NCBI RefSeq assembly: GCF_000426665.1
Contig: NZ_AUFU01000001.1
Span: forward strand, 62,001-126,000
Origin: Centipeda artemidis DSM 19719
Lineage (GTDB): Bacteria; Bacillota; Negativicutes; Selenomonadales; Selenomonadaceae
Length of the DNA stretch: 64,000 nt
Direction: 5' to 3'
The notes beneath the pieces were generated by a model. It saw nothing but the letters and a program-made list of their open reading frames with translations. It did not search any database and had not been told where the DNA came from. Numbering within the stretch: position 1 is the stretch's first letter; each line of letters opens with the position of its first letter. This document shows positions 33,244 through 41,329 of this stretch, in pieces. The translations under genes and the position numbers were made by a program.

Positions 33244-33868
33244 GGCGATTGCCTCCGTCTATGACCGCAAATCCGGCTTGCAGCGTATTCATCGTCTTTT
33301 CGAGGAGCGTCAGCATCACGTCCATGCGCTGCCCGAAGTAGGTGTGCACAACGAGGGAGAAGATCGCCACCAGGAGGCCCGTCGCCGTGGCGATCAGCGC
33401 CTCGCCGATGCCGCCCGTAATCGCCATGGGCTGCCCGGCCTGTAGATTGAAAATGCTGAACGATTCAATCATGCCGGAGATCGTGCCGAGCAGTCCCATC
33501 AGCGGCGCCATCGTCACGATCATCGAGAGATAGTTGAGGCGCGCGCGCAGGAGCATCGCCGCCTCGCCGTACGCCGCATCGAGTGCCATCGGCACATCCT
33601 CGCCCGCCGCACGCGCGTCGAGCGCAGTCTTCACAAAATATGCGACCATATTATCCTGTCCCTCGACGGCAGGGGCAAGTTCGTTGATCTTCCTGCCGCG
33701 CAGGGATTTTGAAACCTCCGCCTCAAGTGCACGCGCCCCCTGGGAAGCACGCCGATAGAGCATAAATCGGTCAATTGCAATTGCCGCCACCGTGAGCGAG
33801 CACAGGAGCAGCAGATACATCATCGGTCCGCCTTTTTCAAAGAGTTCCGCACTGGTCAAAAAGAACAC
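33233..33868 (-). CDS. exbB: ExbB/MotA/TolQ-family proton channel protein
   Basis: 211 residues with three transmembrane helices: about 16-36, 108-130 and 150-175; GLLGTISGMIESF and GGIGEALIATATGLLVAI are the family signatures. The N-terminus KGGPMMYLLLLCS is typical. The listed start is a GTG at 33868, but AAGGAAGG is better placed for a TTG three codons later (33859), and an ATG at the first MMY is a third choice. First gene of the 12-gene iron operon, behind a consensus promoter. Confidence 0.93.
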   Translation of the reverse strand: MFFLTSAELFEKGGPMMYLLLLCSLTVAAIAIDRFMLYRRASQGARALEAEVSKSLRGRKINELAPAVEGQDNMVAYFVKTALDARAAGEDVPMALDAAYGEAAMLLRARLNYLSMIVTMAPLMGLLGTISGMIESFSIFNLQAGQPMAITGGIGEALIATATGLLVAIFSLVVHTYFGQRMDVMLTLLEKTMNTLQAGFAVIDGGNRHAS

Positions 33869-33946
33869 CTTCCTTACACAATATCCCCATGTCCCCTATA
33901 GGTTTGGCAATAAATAAAATAGACTGCCGCATCAGAATCAGATTTA

Positions 33947-33975
33947 AGTATAGCCCCGTAGAGACTGATTGTCAA
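33947..33975 (-). promoter_or_regulatory. Consensus sigma-70 promoter of the exbB iron operon
   Basis: TTGACA (33970-33975) and TATACT (33947-33952) on the minus strand with exactly 17 bases between them. About 70 bases of leader separate it from exbB. I could not find a convincing Fur box overlapping it, although the nearby fur gene makes iron control likely. A weak 6-bp hairpin at 33992-34010 may end the aminotransferase transcript. Confidence 0.8.
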
Positions 33976-34021
33976 TACAGGTTTTAATGAAGAACTTATA
34001 GATGAAGTTCATTCATGTATT

Positions 34022-35206
34022 TTACCGATAGGATTCTACCAGTTTTTGAAATTGCGGCAAGGAACGCCGAATCATATCCGTGCTCACACAATACGCCGCG
34101 CGGAAATATCCGGGACAGCCGAAATCTGCCCCCGGTACAAGCAGAAGATCATAGGATTTTGCGCGTTCGCAAAATGCTTCGTCATCCGGCTCAAGTGCTT
34201 GTGGAAAGAGATAGAACGCCCCCTGCGGACGCATACAGGAAAATCCCGCCTCCGTAAGTCCTTCGAAAAGCAGTGACGCATTCATGCGATACATTGAAAG
34301 ATCGGCATCTCGACCTGCGCATCGCGCCGCTACGAGCTGCCATAGAGACGGTGCATTGACATGCGTGAGGACGCGTGCCGCCCCTGCGATTGCTCCATAG
34401 ACGCGGTCGAAATCTGCAGCCGCATCCGGCACGAGAATGTAACCAATGCGCTCTCCGGGCAGTGAAAAGGACTTGCTGTAGGAATAACAGACAATCGTAT
34501 CGTCGTAAAAATTGGGAATGCAGGGCACTGCCGCCCCCGCATAGACAATCTCACGGTAGGGCTCATCCGCAATGATGAAGATCGGGTGTCCATACTCCTC
34601 CTCTTTTCTCCGCAGAAGCTCCGCTAATTGAGTGATCGTTTCCGCGCTGTAGACGGCGCCGCTCGGATTATTCGGTGAGTTGACAATAACCGCCTTCGTC
34701 TTTGGCGTGAGGGCGCGCTCAAAAGCATCGAAATTGATCTGAAAATCATCGGTCTTTGCGGGAACGACGACAAATCGCCCGCCCACCGCCTCGACGAACA
34801 CGCGGTACTCCGGGAAAAACGGCGCAAAGGTGACGAACTCATCCCCGGCCTCGCAAAGCGCCTTGAATACAATCGTCACGGACGCCGCTGCGCCCGCGGT
34901 CATGAAGAGATTTTTCCCTGCAACACGCATGTCCAACCGCTTGGACAGATCCGCTGCAATCGTTTCACGCACCTCGGGCTTGCCGGGTGCAATCGTGTAA
35001 CCGTGCACCTCGATCGGATCGTTATGCATCAGAATATCGACCGCCGCGTCACGAATAAAATCCGGCGCCGGCACATTCGGGTTGCCGAGACTGAAATCAA
35101 ACACATTCTCCGCACCGACCTCAGCCGCACGCTGCCGTCCATATTCAAAAATCGACCGAATCGTAGACTTCTTTGTCCCAAGCCGATACATTTCCTCCGA
35201 AACCAT
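34022..35206 (-). CDS. PLP-dependent class I/II aminotransferase, AspB-like
   Basis: 394 residues, fold type I. FDFSLGNPNVPAP and the glycine-rich TAGAAASVT region bind the cofactor; VNSPNNPSGAVY, IADEPYREI and SYSKSFSLPGERIGY (Schiff-base Lys) are the family motifs. Probably an aspartate or broad-range amino-acid aminotransferase; the substrate cannot be read from sequence. ATG 35206 follows GGAG by seven bases. Own transcript, between the repeat-containing gap upstream and the iron operon downstream. Confidence 0.9.
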   Translation of the reverse strand: MVSEEMYRLGTKKSTIRSIFEYGRQRAAEVGAENVFDFSLGNPNVPAPDFIRDAAVDILMHNDPIEVHGYTIAPGKPEVRETIAADLSKRLDMRVAGKNLFMTAGAAASVTIVFKALCEAGDEFVTFAPFFPEYRVFVEAVGGRFVVVPAKTDDFQINFDAFERALTPKTKAVIVNSPNNPSGAVYSAETITQLAELLRRKEEEYGHPIFIIADEPYREIVYAGAAVPCIPNFYDDTIVCYSYSKSFSLPGERIGYILVPDAAADFDRVYGAIAGAARVLTHVNAPSLWQLVAARCAGRDADLSMYRMNASLLFEGLTEAGFSCMRPQGAFYLFPQALEPDDEAFCERAKSYDLLLVPGADFGCPGYFRAAYCVSTDMIRRSLPQFQKLVESYR

Positions 35207-35440
35207 AACGATACTCCTTCCGTCAAGTGCAATATAAAACCGCGCATTATTTTAGCACAATGCACGGTTATTTTCTATGTTTGTTGTTGATACGCCCCTC
35301 TCGGCAGGCAAGCCTTCCACGGAAATGTGACATCACGCCGCTCGCCCCTGGTATATGGCGGCGTATGACACGTCCGGCGCAGTAAAGGGGAGTATAACGA
35401 CGCTGGGCTCCAAAATCCCGCATCCAATCGCCGCAACCTG
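35207..35440. other. Non-coding gap with degenerate repeat copy
   Basis: No gene. Nearest the aminotransferase lies a terminator-like hairpin (35236-35267). The part from about 35340 to 35440 looks like a decayed third unit of the repeat: it keeps GGCGGCGTA, TATAACGACGCTG and CAAAATCCCGC in the same order as copies B and C but has lost the central stems. Confidence 0.5.
35236..35267 (-). terminator. Terminator-like hairpin upstream of the aminotransferase
   Basis: Minus-strand CCGTGCATT (35259-35267) pairs with AATGCGCGG (35240-35248; one G-U), followed by TTTTATATT. It likely ends transcripts coming from the M18 gene through the repeats. The loop contains TGCTAAAAT, a possible extended -10 for the aminotransferase. 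Confidence 0.6.
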
Positions 35441-35575
35441 AGTGACGCGGAAGTTTGGATGCAGAGCAAGGAATGAGAAAAACACAAGCGCCGGCGTAGA
35501 AAAGCTACTACAAGCGCAGTGTTTTTTCGATATGACACAGCTATGCGCCAAAATCCCGCTGCACACCGTACACTA
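35441..35575. repeat. Structured dispersed intergenic repeat, copy B
   Basis: About 135-bp unit, tandem with copy C. Shares with copy A the blocks GTGACGCGGAAGTTT, GCAAGGAATGAG and ATATGACACAGCTATGCGCC followed by AAAATCCCG. Outer stem AAAAACAC (35478-35485) pairs with GTGTTTTT (35519-35526); inner stem GTAG (35496-35499) with CTAC (35505-35508). The outer-stem bases differ from copy A on both sides yet still pair. Confidence 0.82.
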
Positions 35576-35697
35576 AGTGAGGCGCCAGCTTTGATGCACA
35601 GCTAGGAATAACGAGAATGCGAGCGACGGCGTAGTAAAAAAGCTACTCCTAGCGAAGCATTCGAAGTTATGACAACGCTGTGCGCAAAGATCACGTC
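35576..35697. repeat. Structured dispersed intergenic repeat, copy C
   Basis: About 122 bp, ending exactly at the stop codon of the M18 aminopeptidase gene. More diverged than A and B but retains TTTGATGCA, CTAGGAATAACGAGAA, GGCGTAGT, TTATGACAACGCTGTGCGC. Outer stem GAATGC (35615-35620) pairs with GCATTC (35657-35662); inner stem GTAG (35631-35634) with CTAC (35643-35646). Confidence 0.78.
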
Positions 35698-37083
35698 TCA
35701 CGTCAACAGGAATGCGTCGTACCCCTTCTTCATTTCATAAATATCCGCCTTACTCGTCACTTCCCACGGGGCGTGCATACTCATAACGGCGACGCCGTTG
35801 TCGATGACGTTCATGCCGTAGTTCGCCATGATATAGGCGATTGTTCCGCCGCCGCCGAGGTCGACGCGCCCGAGCTCTGCGAGCTGATAGCTGACGCCCG
35901 CGCCGTCCATAATGCGGCGCAGTTCGCCGAGGTACTCGGCGCTCGCATCGCTCGAACCTGATTTGCCACGCGCGCCTGTGAACTTGTTGAATACCATGCC
36001 GCGCCCGAGGTAGGCGACGTTTTTCTTTTCAAAGGCGTCGGCATAGAGCCCGTCGTATGCACTGGAAACATCCGAGGAGAGCATCTTCGAATGCATGAGC
36101 GTGCGGCGCAGGGCGATGTCGCTGTACTGTCCGCACGCGGAGAGGACTTCGGCGACCATGTTCTCAAAGAAACGCGACTGCATTCCCGTCGCGCCGACGC
36201 TGCCGATTTCCTCCTTGTCGACGAGGAGCGTACATGCGGTGCGGCGCGGCGCATCGGTCTCAAGCATGGAGCGAAGCGCGGTGTAGGAGCAGACGCGGTC
36301 GTCCTGACCGTAGCCGAGGACGAGGCTTCGGTCAAAACCGAGCTCGCGCGCGCGTCCTGCGGGAACGAGTGTCAGTTCCGCTGATTGGAAATCCTCCGCC
36401 GCAATGCCGTAATGTTCCTCCAGCAGGGCGAGGATACCGTCTTTGACGGATTCCTTGTCGTCCTTTTTGAGCGGCACACTGCCGATGAGGATGTCGAGTT
36501 TTTCGCCCTCGATAACCTTTGCCGCCGTCTTTTCAAGCTGTTCCTGCGAGAGGTGGATGAGGAGGTCGGTCACGCAGAACACGGGATCGCTCTCCTTCTC
36601 GCCGAGGACGATCTCGACGACGGCACCGTCCTTTTTCACCACGACACCGTGCAGCGCTAAGGGGATCGTCACCCACTGGTACTTCTTGATGCCGCCGTAA
36701 TAATGCGTGTCAAAATACGCGAGCCCGCCGTCCTCGTAGAGCGGGTTCTGCTTGACGTCGAGGCGGCAGGTGTCGATGTGCGCGCCGAGGATGTTCATGC
36801 CCTCTTCGAGCGGCGCCGTGCCGATGTGGAAGAGGACGATCGCCTTTTTCATATTGACGGCGTAGACTTTGTCGCCCGCCTTCAGCTTCTCTCCGCGCGC
36901 GACGAGCCCCCCGAGGTCGCGATATCCGCACGCCTCTGCGCGGCGCACTGCCTCGACAACGCTTTCGCGCTCGGTTTTGCAGGCCGAGAGGAAATCAATG
37001 TAGTCTCGGGCGAGGCCGTCCACCGCTGTGCGCTCTTCGTCCGAGTATTTCAGCCAGACGGACTGTTCTTTGGTATCGCTCAT
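35698..37083 (-). CDS. M18-family aminopeptidase
   Basis: 461-residue dinuclear zinc aminopeptidase of the M18 (aminopeptidase I/ApeA) family. Metal and catalytic motifs visible: NILGAHIDTCRLDVK (His, Asp), VLGYGQDDRVCSY (bridging Asp), LLVDKEEIGSVGATGM (catalytic Glu pair), HSKMLSSDVSSAYD, and the last ligand in VMSMHAPWEVTSKAD. Releases N-terminal, often acidic, residues from peptides in the cytosol. ATG 37083 follows AAAGG by seven bases. Its stop codon abuts repeat copy C. Confidence 0.92.
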   Translation of the reverse strand: MSDTKEQSVWLKYSDEERTAVDGLARDYIDFLSACKTERESVVEAVRRAEACGYRDLGGLVARGEKLKAGDKVYAVNMKKAIVLFHIGTAPLEEGMNILGAHIDTCRLDVKQNPLYEDGGLAYFDTHYYGGIKKYQWVTIPLALHGVVVKKDGAVVEIVLGEKESDPVFCVTDLLIHLSQEQLEKTAAKVIEGEKLDILIGSVPLKKDDKESVKDGILALLEEHYGIAAEDFQSAELTLVPAGRARELGFDRSLVLGYGQDDRVCSYTALRSMLETDAPRRTACTLLVDKEEIGSVGATGMQSRFFENMVAEVLSACGQYSDIALRRTLMHSKMLSSDVSSAYDGLYADAFEKKNVAYLGRGMVFNKFTGARGKSGSSDASAEYLGELRRIMDGAGVSYQLAELGRVDLGGGGTIAYIMANYGMNVIDNGVAVMSMHAPWEVTSKADIYEMKKGYDAFLLT

Positions 37084-37095
37084 GATAGAACCTTT

Positions 37096-38067
37096 CTACA
37101 TATATCCCGCGCCGTGCAGGATCTCAACAAATGCGTCCCGCGTGTCCGCGCGGTTGAACCGCTCGCGCAGCTGTGCGCTGCCCGGAAGTCCACGCGTGTA
37201 CCATGCGGCGTGTTTGCGCATCTCGCGAATGCCGATATAGTCCCCCTTATAGGAGATGAGGAGGTCGATATGCCGGAGCACGACCTCCGCGCGCTCGGCG
37301 GGTGTCGGGGGCGGGAGTTCTTCGCCCGTCCGCAGCCAGTGAATGAGCTGCGGGAATACCCACGGATTGCCCTGGGCGCCGCGTCCGATCATCACGCCGT
37401 CCGCACCCGTGATGGCAAGTGCGCGCTTTAGATCGGCGGGGCGGCGGATGTCGCCGCTGACGATGACGGGAATCCCGACGGCACGTTTGACCTCGGCAAT
37501 CGCAGCATAGTCCGCGCTGCCGCTGTAGAACTGCGCGCGCGTGCGCCCGTGGACGGCGACGGCGTCGACACCCGCCGCCTCGGCGATGCGCGCGATCTCT
37601 ACGGCATTGCGCGAGGCGTCGTCCCAGCCGAGCCGCATCTTGACGGTGAAGGGCAGCTTCGTTGCGCGGCGGATTGCTTTCAAAATCTCCTCCGCCTTCT
37701 TTGGATCGCGCATGAGCGCCGAGCCTTCGCCGTTTTTGACGACCTTCGGCGCGGGGCAGCCCATGTTAAAGTCGAGGATGTCCGCCGTGCCGAGTGCCTC
37801 GATATACGCCGCCGCCTCCGCTGCCATCGCCGCGGACTTTGCAAAGATCTGCATCGCGAGCGGACGCTCGGCGGGTTCCGAGCGCAGCATGAGAAGTGTG
37901 TGCTCGTTGCGGTAATGTATGCCCTGACTGCTCACCATCTCGGCGAAGGCAAGCGGACAGCCCATCTCGCGCGCGATGATGCGGTACGCAGTATCGGTCA
38001 CGCCTGCCATCGGTGCGAGGAATACGGGATCGGGAAACGTAAAGGTGCCGAGTTTCAACGGATTCAC
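37096..38067 (-). CDS. dusB: tRNA-dihydrouridine synthase, DusB-like
   Basis: 323-residue flavoenzyme reducing uridines in the tRNA D-loop. TIM barrel with [14 protein letters not shown], the catalytic Cys in [42 protein letters not shown] and the FMN phosphate site VIVSGDI...[14 protein letters not shown] start at 38067 overlaps the coaX stop (GTGA), indicating coupling. The Bacillus neighbourhood also has a dus gene near coaX and ftsH. Confidence 0.94.
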   Translation of the reverse strand: MNPLKLGTFTFPDPVFLAPMAGVTDTAYRIIAREMGCPLAFAEMVSSQGIHYRNEHTLLMLRSEPAERPLAMQIFAKSAAMAAEAAAYIEALGTADILDFNMGCPAPKVVKNGEGSALMRDPKKAEEILKAIRRATKLPFTVKMRLGWDDASRNAVEIARIAEAAGVDAVAVHGRTRAQFYSGSADYAAIAEVKRAVGIPVIVSGDIRRPADLKRALAITGADGVMIGRGAQGNPWVFPQLIHWLRTGEELPPPTPAERAEVVLRHIDLLISYKGDYIGIREMRKHAAWYTRGLPGSAQLRERFNRADTRDAFVEILHGAGYM

Positions 38068-38831
38068 GACTGATTTCTCTCATACAGGACGCGCAGCCCC
38101 GTGAGCGTGAGGAAGTGATCCACCTTGTCGATCGTCTTGGACTCCTTTGCCACCATCCGGGCAAAGCCGCCCGTTGCGACAACCTTCATCTCCTGCCCCG
38201 TCTCCTCCTTGATGCGGCGGACGATCTCGTCGATCTGCCCGACATAGCCGTAGATGATGCCCGCCTGCATTCCCTGTATCGTGCTGCGGCAGACGACCGT
38301 CTTCGGCGGGACAAGCTCGATGCGCGGGAGCTGGGCGGCGCGCTGAAACAGCGCCTCGGCGCTCAGCCCGAGCCCCGGCGCGATCACGCCGCCGAGAAAG
38401 TCCCCGTTTTCCGCAACGACGTCGAATGTTGTCGCCGTCCCGATGTCGATGACGATGAGCGGACCGCCGTACTGTTCGTGCGCGCCGACGACGTTCACGA
38501 TGCGGTCGGCGCCGATGGAGCGCGGATTTTCATAGTTCAGGCGGATGCCCGTGCGAATCCCGGGGCCGACAATCAGCGGGCGTATGTGGAAGTAACGCTC
38601 GCACATCTTGCGCAGGGGCACGATGAGCGGCGGCACAACGGACGAGATGATGATCGCCTTGATGTCCTCCATGCTGATATTTTGATACCGAAAGAGTTCG
38701 TTGATGAGGATGCCGTACTCGTCGACCGTCTTTTGCCGATCGGTCGAAATGCGCCAGTGGCGCAGGAGTTTCCTCCCCTCATATGCGCCCATGACAATGT
38801 TGCTGTTGCCGATGTCCAGTACCAGTAGCAA
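38064..38831 (-). CDS. coaX: Type III pantothenate kinase
   Basis: First step of coenzyme A synthesis, catalysed by the potassium-dependent CoaX type. 255 residues, ASKHA fold: [13 protein letters not shown] (phosphate 1), [27 protein letters not shown] (phosphate 2 with catalytic Asp) and VATGGFA. Start is TTG at 38831, with GGAGGG eight bases upstream and the N-terminus exactly where the family begins. Confidence 0.95.
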   Translation of the reverse strand: MLLVLDIGNSNIVMGAYEGRKLLRHWRISTDRQKTVDEYGILINELFRYQNISMEDIKAIIISSVVPPLIVPLRKMCERYFHIRPLIVGPGIRTGIRLNYENPRSIGADRIVNVVGAHEQYGGPLIVIDIGTATTFDVVAENGDFLGGVIAPGLGLSAEALFQRAAQLPRIELVPPKTVVCRSTIQGMQAGIIYGYVGQIDEIVRRIKEETGQEMKVVATGGFARMVAKESKTIDKVDHFLTLTGLRVLYERNQS

Positions 38832-38860
38832 AGCTCTTTCCCTCCGTATGATGCCTTAAT

Positions 38861-39832
38861 CTATTGCTGCGGGCGGATGGAGACATCCCCCGCCAGCACG
38901 CGCCGCTGTCCGGATGCCGTGTCGATGAGCAGCGCGCCCTCTTCGTCAATATCCGCCGCGACCCCGTCAAAGGTTTCGCCCGCCGCGGCGATCACGCGGA
39001 CGGATCTGCCGAGCGTCACCGCATAGGTGCGCCACGCCGCGAGCACGGGGGCAAATCCTTCGCGCTGCACATCGGCATAAAGCCCGTCCAGCGCACGCAA
39101 GAGTTCCTGCAGAAACGCCACGCGCGGAAGCGGCTCCCCTTTCATCTGCATCAGCGAGGTTGCAATCTCCCGCAGGTCGGCGGGAAAATCCTCGGGAGCG
39201 ATGTTCACATTGATGCCGATACCGACGACGATGTAATTCACGCGATCCATCTCGGCGCTCATCTCCGTGAGGATGCCGACGAGTTTTTTCCCGTCGTGGA
39301 GAATGTCGTTCGGCCATTTGATTTCGGCGCGCAGTCCGAATTTCTCCATCGCGCGCGCTACGGCGACCGCCGCCATCAACGTGCACTTCGGCGCCTCCTG
39401 TGGCAGGAACGAGGGACGCAGCAGGACGCTCACCCAGATGCCCTTGCCCGGCGGCGAAAAGAAGCGGCGCTCGAGACGTCCTCGCCCCGTCCCCTGACTC
39501 TCGGCGACGACGACCGTGCCGTCCGCCGCGCCCTCACGCGCGAGCTCCTTCGCGATGAGATTTGTCGAATCCACCGCGCCGTAGCAAGCAACGCGGCGTC
39601 CGATGAGCGACGTATCTAGGTCTTTGCGGATCTCCGCTTCGATCAGGCTGTCCGGCGCACCGCGCAGTGCATAGCCGCTCCGGGGCGCGCTCGCGATGTC
39701 ATAGCCCTGCTCACGCAGCGCCGCGATCTTCTTCCATATCGCGGCACGCGTCACACCGAGACGCTCCGCCATCCGTTCACCCGATATATAACCGCCCGCT
39801 TCACGCAGGAGTTCCAGCACATCACTACGCAT
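38861..39832 (-). CDS. birA: Biotin-[acetyl-CoA-carboxylase] ligase with DNA-binding domain
   Basis: Attaches biotin to carboxylase carrier proteins and, with its helix-turn-helix, can repress biotin genes. 323 residues from ATG 39832 (GGGAGG six bases upstream); a TTG at 39850 in frame is less likely. Winged helix about 1-65 (SGERMAERLGVTRAAIWKKI), catalytic domain with SQGTGRGRLERRF (GRGRxxR biotinyl-AMP loop), KWPNDIL and GIGINVN, then a C-terminal SH3-like domain. Confidence 0.94.
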   Translation of the reverse strand: MRSDVLELLREAGGYISGERMAERLGVTRAAIWKKIAALREQGYDIASAPRSGYALRGAPDSLIEAEIRKDLDTSLIGRRVACYGAVDSTNLIAKELAREGAADGTVVVAESQGTGRGRLERRFFSPPGKGIWVSVLLRPSFLPQEAPKCTLMAAVAVARAMEKFGLRAEIKWPNDILHDGKKLVGILTEMSAEMDRVNYIVVGIGINVNIAPEDFPADLREIATSLMQMKGEPLPRVAFLQELLRALDGLYADVQREGFAPVLAAWRTYAVTLGRSVRVIAAAGETFDGVAADIDEEGALLIDTASGQRRVLAGDVSIRPQQ

Positions 39833-39848
39833 ATTATGCCTCCCAATC

Positions 39849-39888
39849 AAAAAGCCGTTATCCGCCCCATTATACAGCAGATAACGAC
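39849..39888 (-). terminator. Terminator hairpin with embedded -10-like element before birA
   Basis: Minus-strand GTCGTTATC (39880-39888) pairs with GATAACGGC (39854-39862; one G-U) and is followed by TTTTT. It ends the glycosyltransferase operon 24 bases past its last stop. Its 17-base loop contains a perfect TATAAT (39869-39874), possibly the birA -10. Confidence 0.72.
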
Positions 39889-39911
39889 TCTACGCTACAA
39901 AAAAATAGATT

Positions 39912-41282
39912 TTATTCTCTCCGCGCGCGGACGCACCATTGATATGCGTCCAGATCATCTGCGCGCACGTTGATCGAACGCAGGGCAAGCAGCTCCCTGC
40001 GCAGTTCCGTCATCGCCGCAGGCAGATCAAATTGATGCGGCTTCATATCCTCGACGGTCAGCCCTGCCTCCCGGAACATCAGGACAATTTCATGCTGCGT
40101 GAAGAAGCGGAAATGCGTGAGGTCTAAAAGCCCCGCGTCTTGATATTCCCACCTTCCTTGCAGGAGGTAATAGAGGTTCGAGATATGCGCGACGTTGGGG
40201 ATGCTCGCAACGATGCAGCCGCCCGGCACGAGGAGCTTTCGCATATTGCGGAGCGCTTTCCATGGATCAATCAAGTGCTCAAGCACATCGGGCATGAGGA
40301 TGTAGTCAAACCGCTCCCGGATGTCGTTTTCATCCACACGCTCCACATCCATCGCGAGCACGTTGGCATACGTCCGCGCAATCTCAGCCGCTTTTTCATT
40401 CAGCTCCACGCCGTAGAGTTTTGCCGAAGGGCTGCGCGCGCCGATCTCCATGAGCGTTGCCCCGCACGCACATCCGATTTCTAGGATGCGGAGCCCCTCC
40501 GAGGACAGATCCATCAGTGAGAAGAGGTCGTCTCGAACGCCGAACGAATAAGTGAGACTCACGCCCCATTTTTCATGAAACAGATCGGCTTCCGCCAATA
40601 TTTCCTTATCGTAAGCATCTATGTTCTGCGCATGCGCGTTCTCTTGATGATGTACATAGACGGACGGCAAAAGCCCTAAGCGATACCCCGCCCTCACCAT
40701 ACGCAATGTATAGTCGATCGCCGTCATACACGGCGTCCGATACGCCTCGTCGGGAAGCCCCGCCGCGCATACGGCATCCCTTCGTGCCATCAAGCAAAAC
40801 AGCTCCAAATAGAGCGTTGGATGCATCGTAAGACCGCCGCTCCTGCGCTGCTCTGCCGCCGCTGCAAAATTCTCCCACCCCCGATAGCTCGGCTGCGAAC
40901 TGAACTGCCGGTGCTCGTTCATCCGCATCGTGACCGCACTCACCGCACCGATCTCCGGGCGCGCGATGAGGGCATCGAGCATATCCTCCACCGTATAGGG
41001 ACTCAGCATAATGTCCGCGTGGAGGAACAGGATGACATCGCCGTCCGCTTCCTGCAGTCCCATACACAGCGCATGTCCCATGGAGCGATGCTCCTTTGAC
41101 CGCAGCATCCGAATCCCATCTTCGTTGGAAAGTTCGTACGCCGGTTCTTCGCCCTGCGGCGAGCCGTCGTCAACGACGATGATCTCATAGGGAATCCGAA
41201 CGGTGCGGCGAATCGATGCCAAACACTGCTGCAATTGCGACTTCATCCGATACACGGGGATAATAATACTTAATTTTGGCAC
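39912..41282 (-). CDS. Glycosyltransferase family 2 fused to a SAM methyltransferase
   Basis: 456 residues, two domains. N-terminal GT-A fold (about 1-240): LSIIIPVYRMKSQLQQC, IVVDDGSP, and HAD in place of DxD (LFLHADIM). C-terminal class I methyltransferase (about 255-450): ILEIGCACGATLMEIG (SAM motif I), YGVELNEKAA, DYILMPDVLEHLIDPW and HFRFFTQHEI. GTG start at 41282 has GGAGG upstream. Such fusions build and methylate surface sugars (O-antigen, flagellin or S-layer glycans); the acceptor here is unknown. Forms a pair with the similar protein at 41330. Confidence 0.86.
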   Translation of the reverse strand: MPKLSIIIPVYRMKSQLQQCLASIRRTVRIPYEIIVVDDGSPQGEEPAYELSNEDGIRMLRSKEHRSMGHALCMGLQEADGDVILFLHADIMLSPYTVEDMLDALIARPEIGAVSAVTMRMNEHRQFSSQPSYRGWENFAAAAEQRRSGGLTMHPTLYLELFCLMARRDAVCAAGLPDEAYRTPCMTAIDYTLRMVRAGYRLGLLPSVYVHHQENAHAQNIDAYDKEILAEADLFHEKWGVSLTYSFGVRDDLFSLMDLSSEGLRILEIGCACGATLMEIGARSPSAKLYGVELNEKAAEIARTYANVLAMDVERVDENDIRERFDYILMPDVLEHLIDPWKALRNMRKLLVPGGCIVASIPNVAHISNLYYLLQGRWEYQDAGLLDLTHFRFFTQHEIVLMFREAGLTVEDMKPHQFDLPAAMTELRRELLALRSINVRADDLDAYQWCVRARRE

Positions 41283-41329
41283 GCTGCCTCCTCCCTATTG
41301 ATGCGCTGGAAGACGATATGCACGATACA

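Noticed and set aside
33869-34021. Fur box at the exbB promoter
   Set aside because: CTGATTCTGAT-type words downstream of the -10 do not form a palindrome or the hexamer array of a Fur box; regulation by Fur remains only likely from context.
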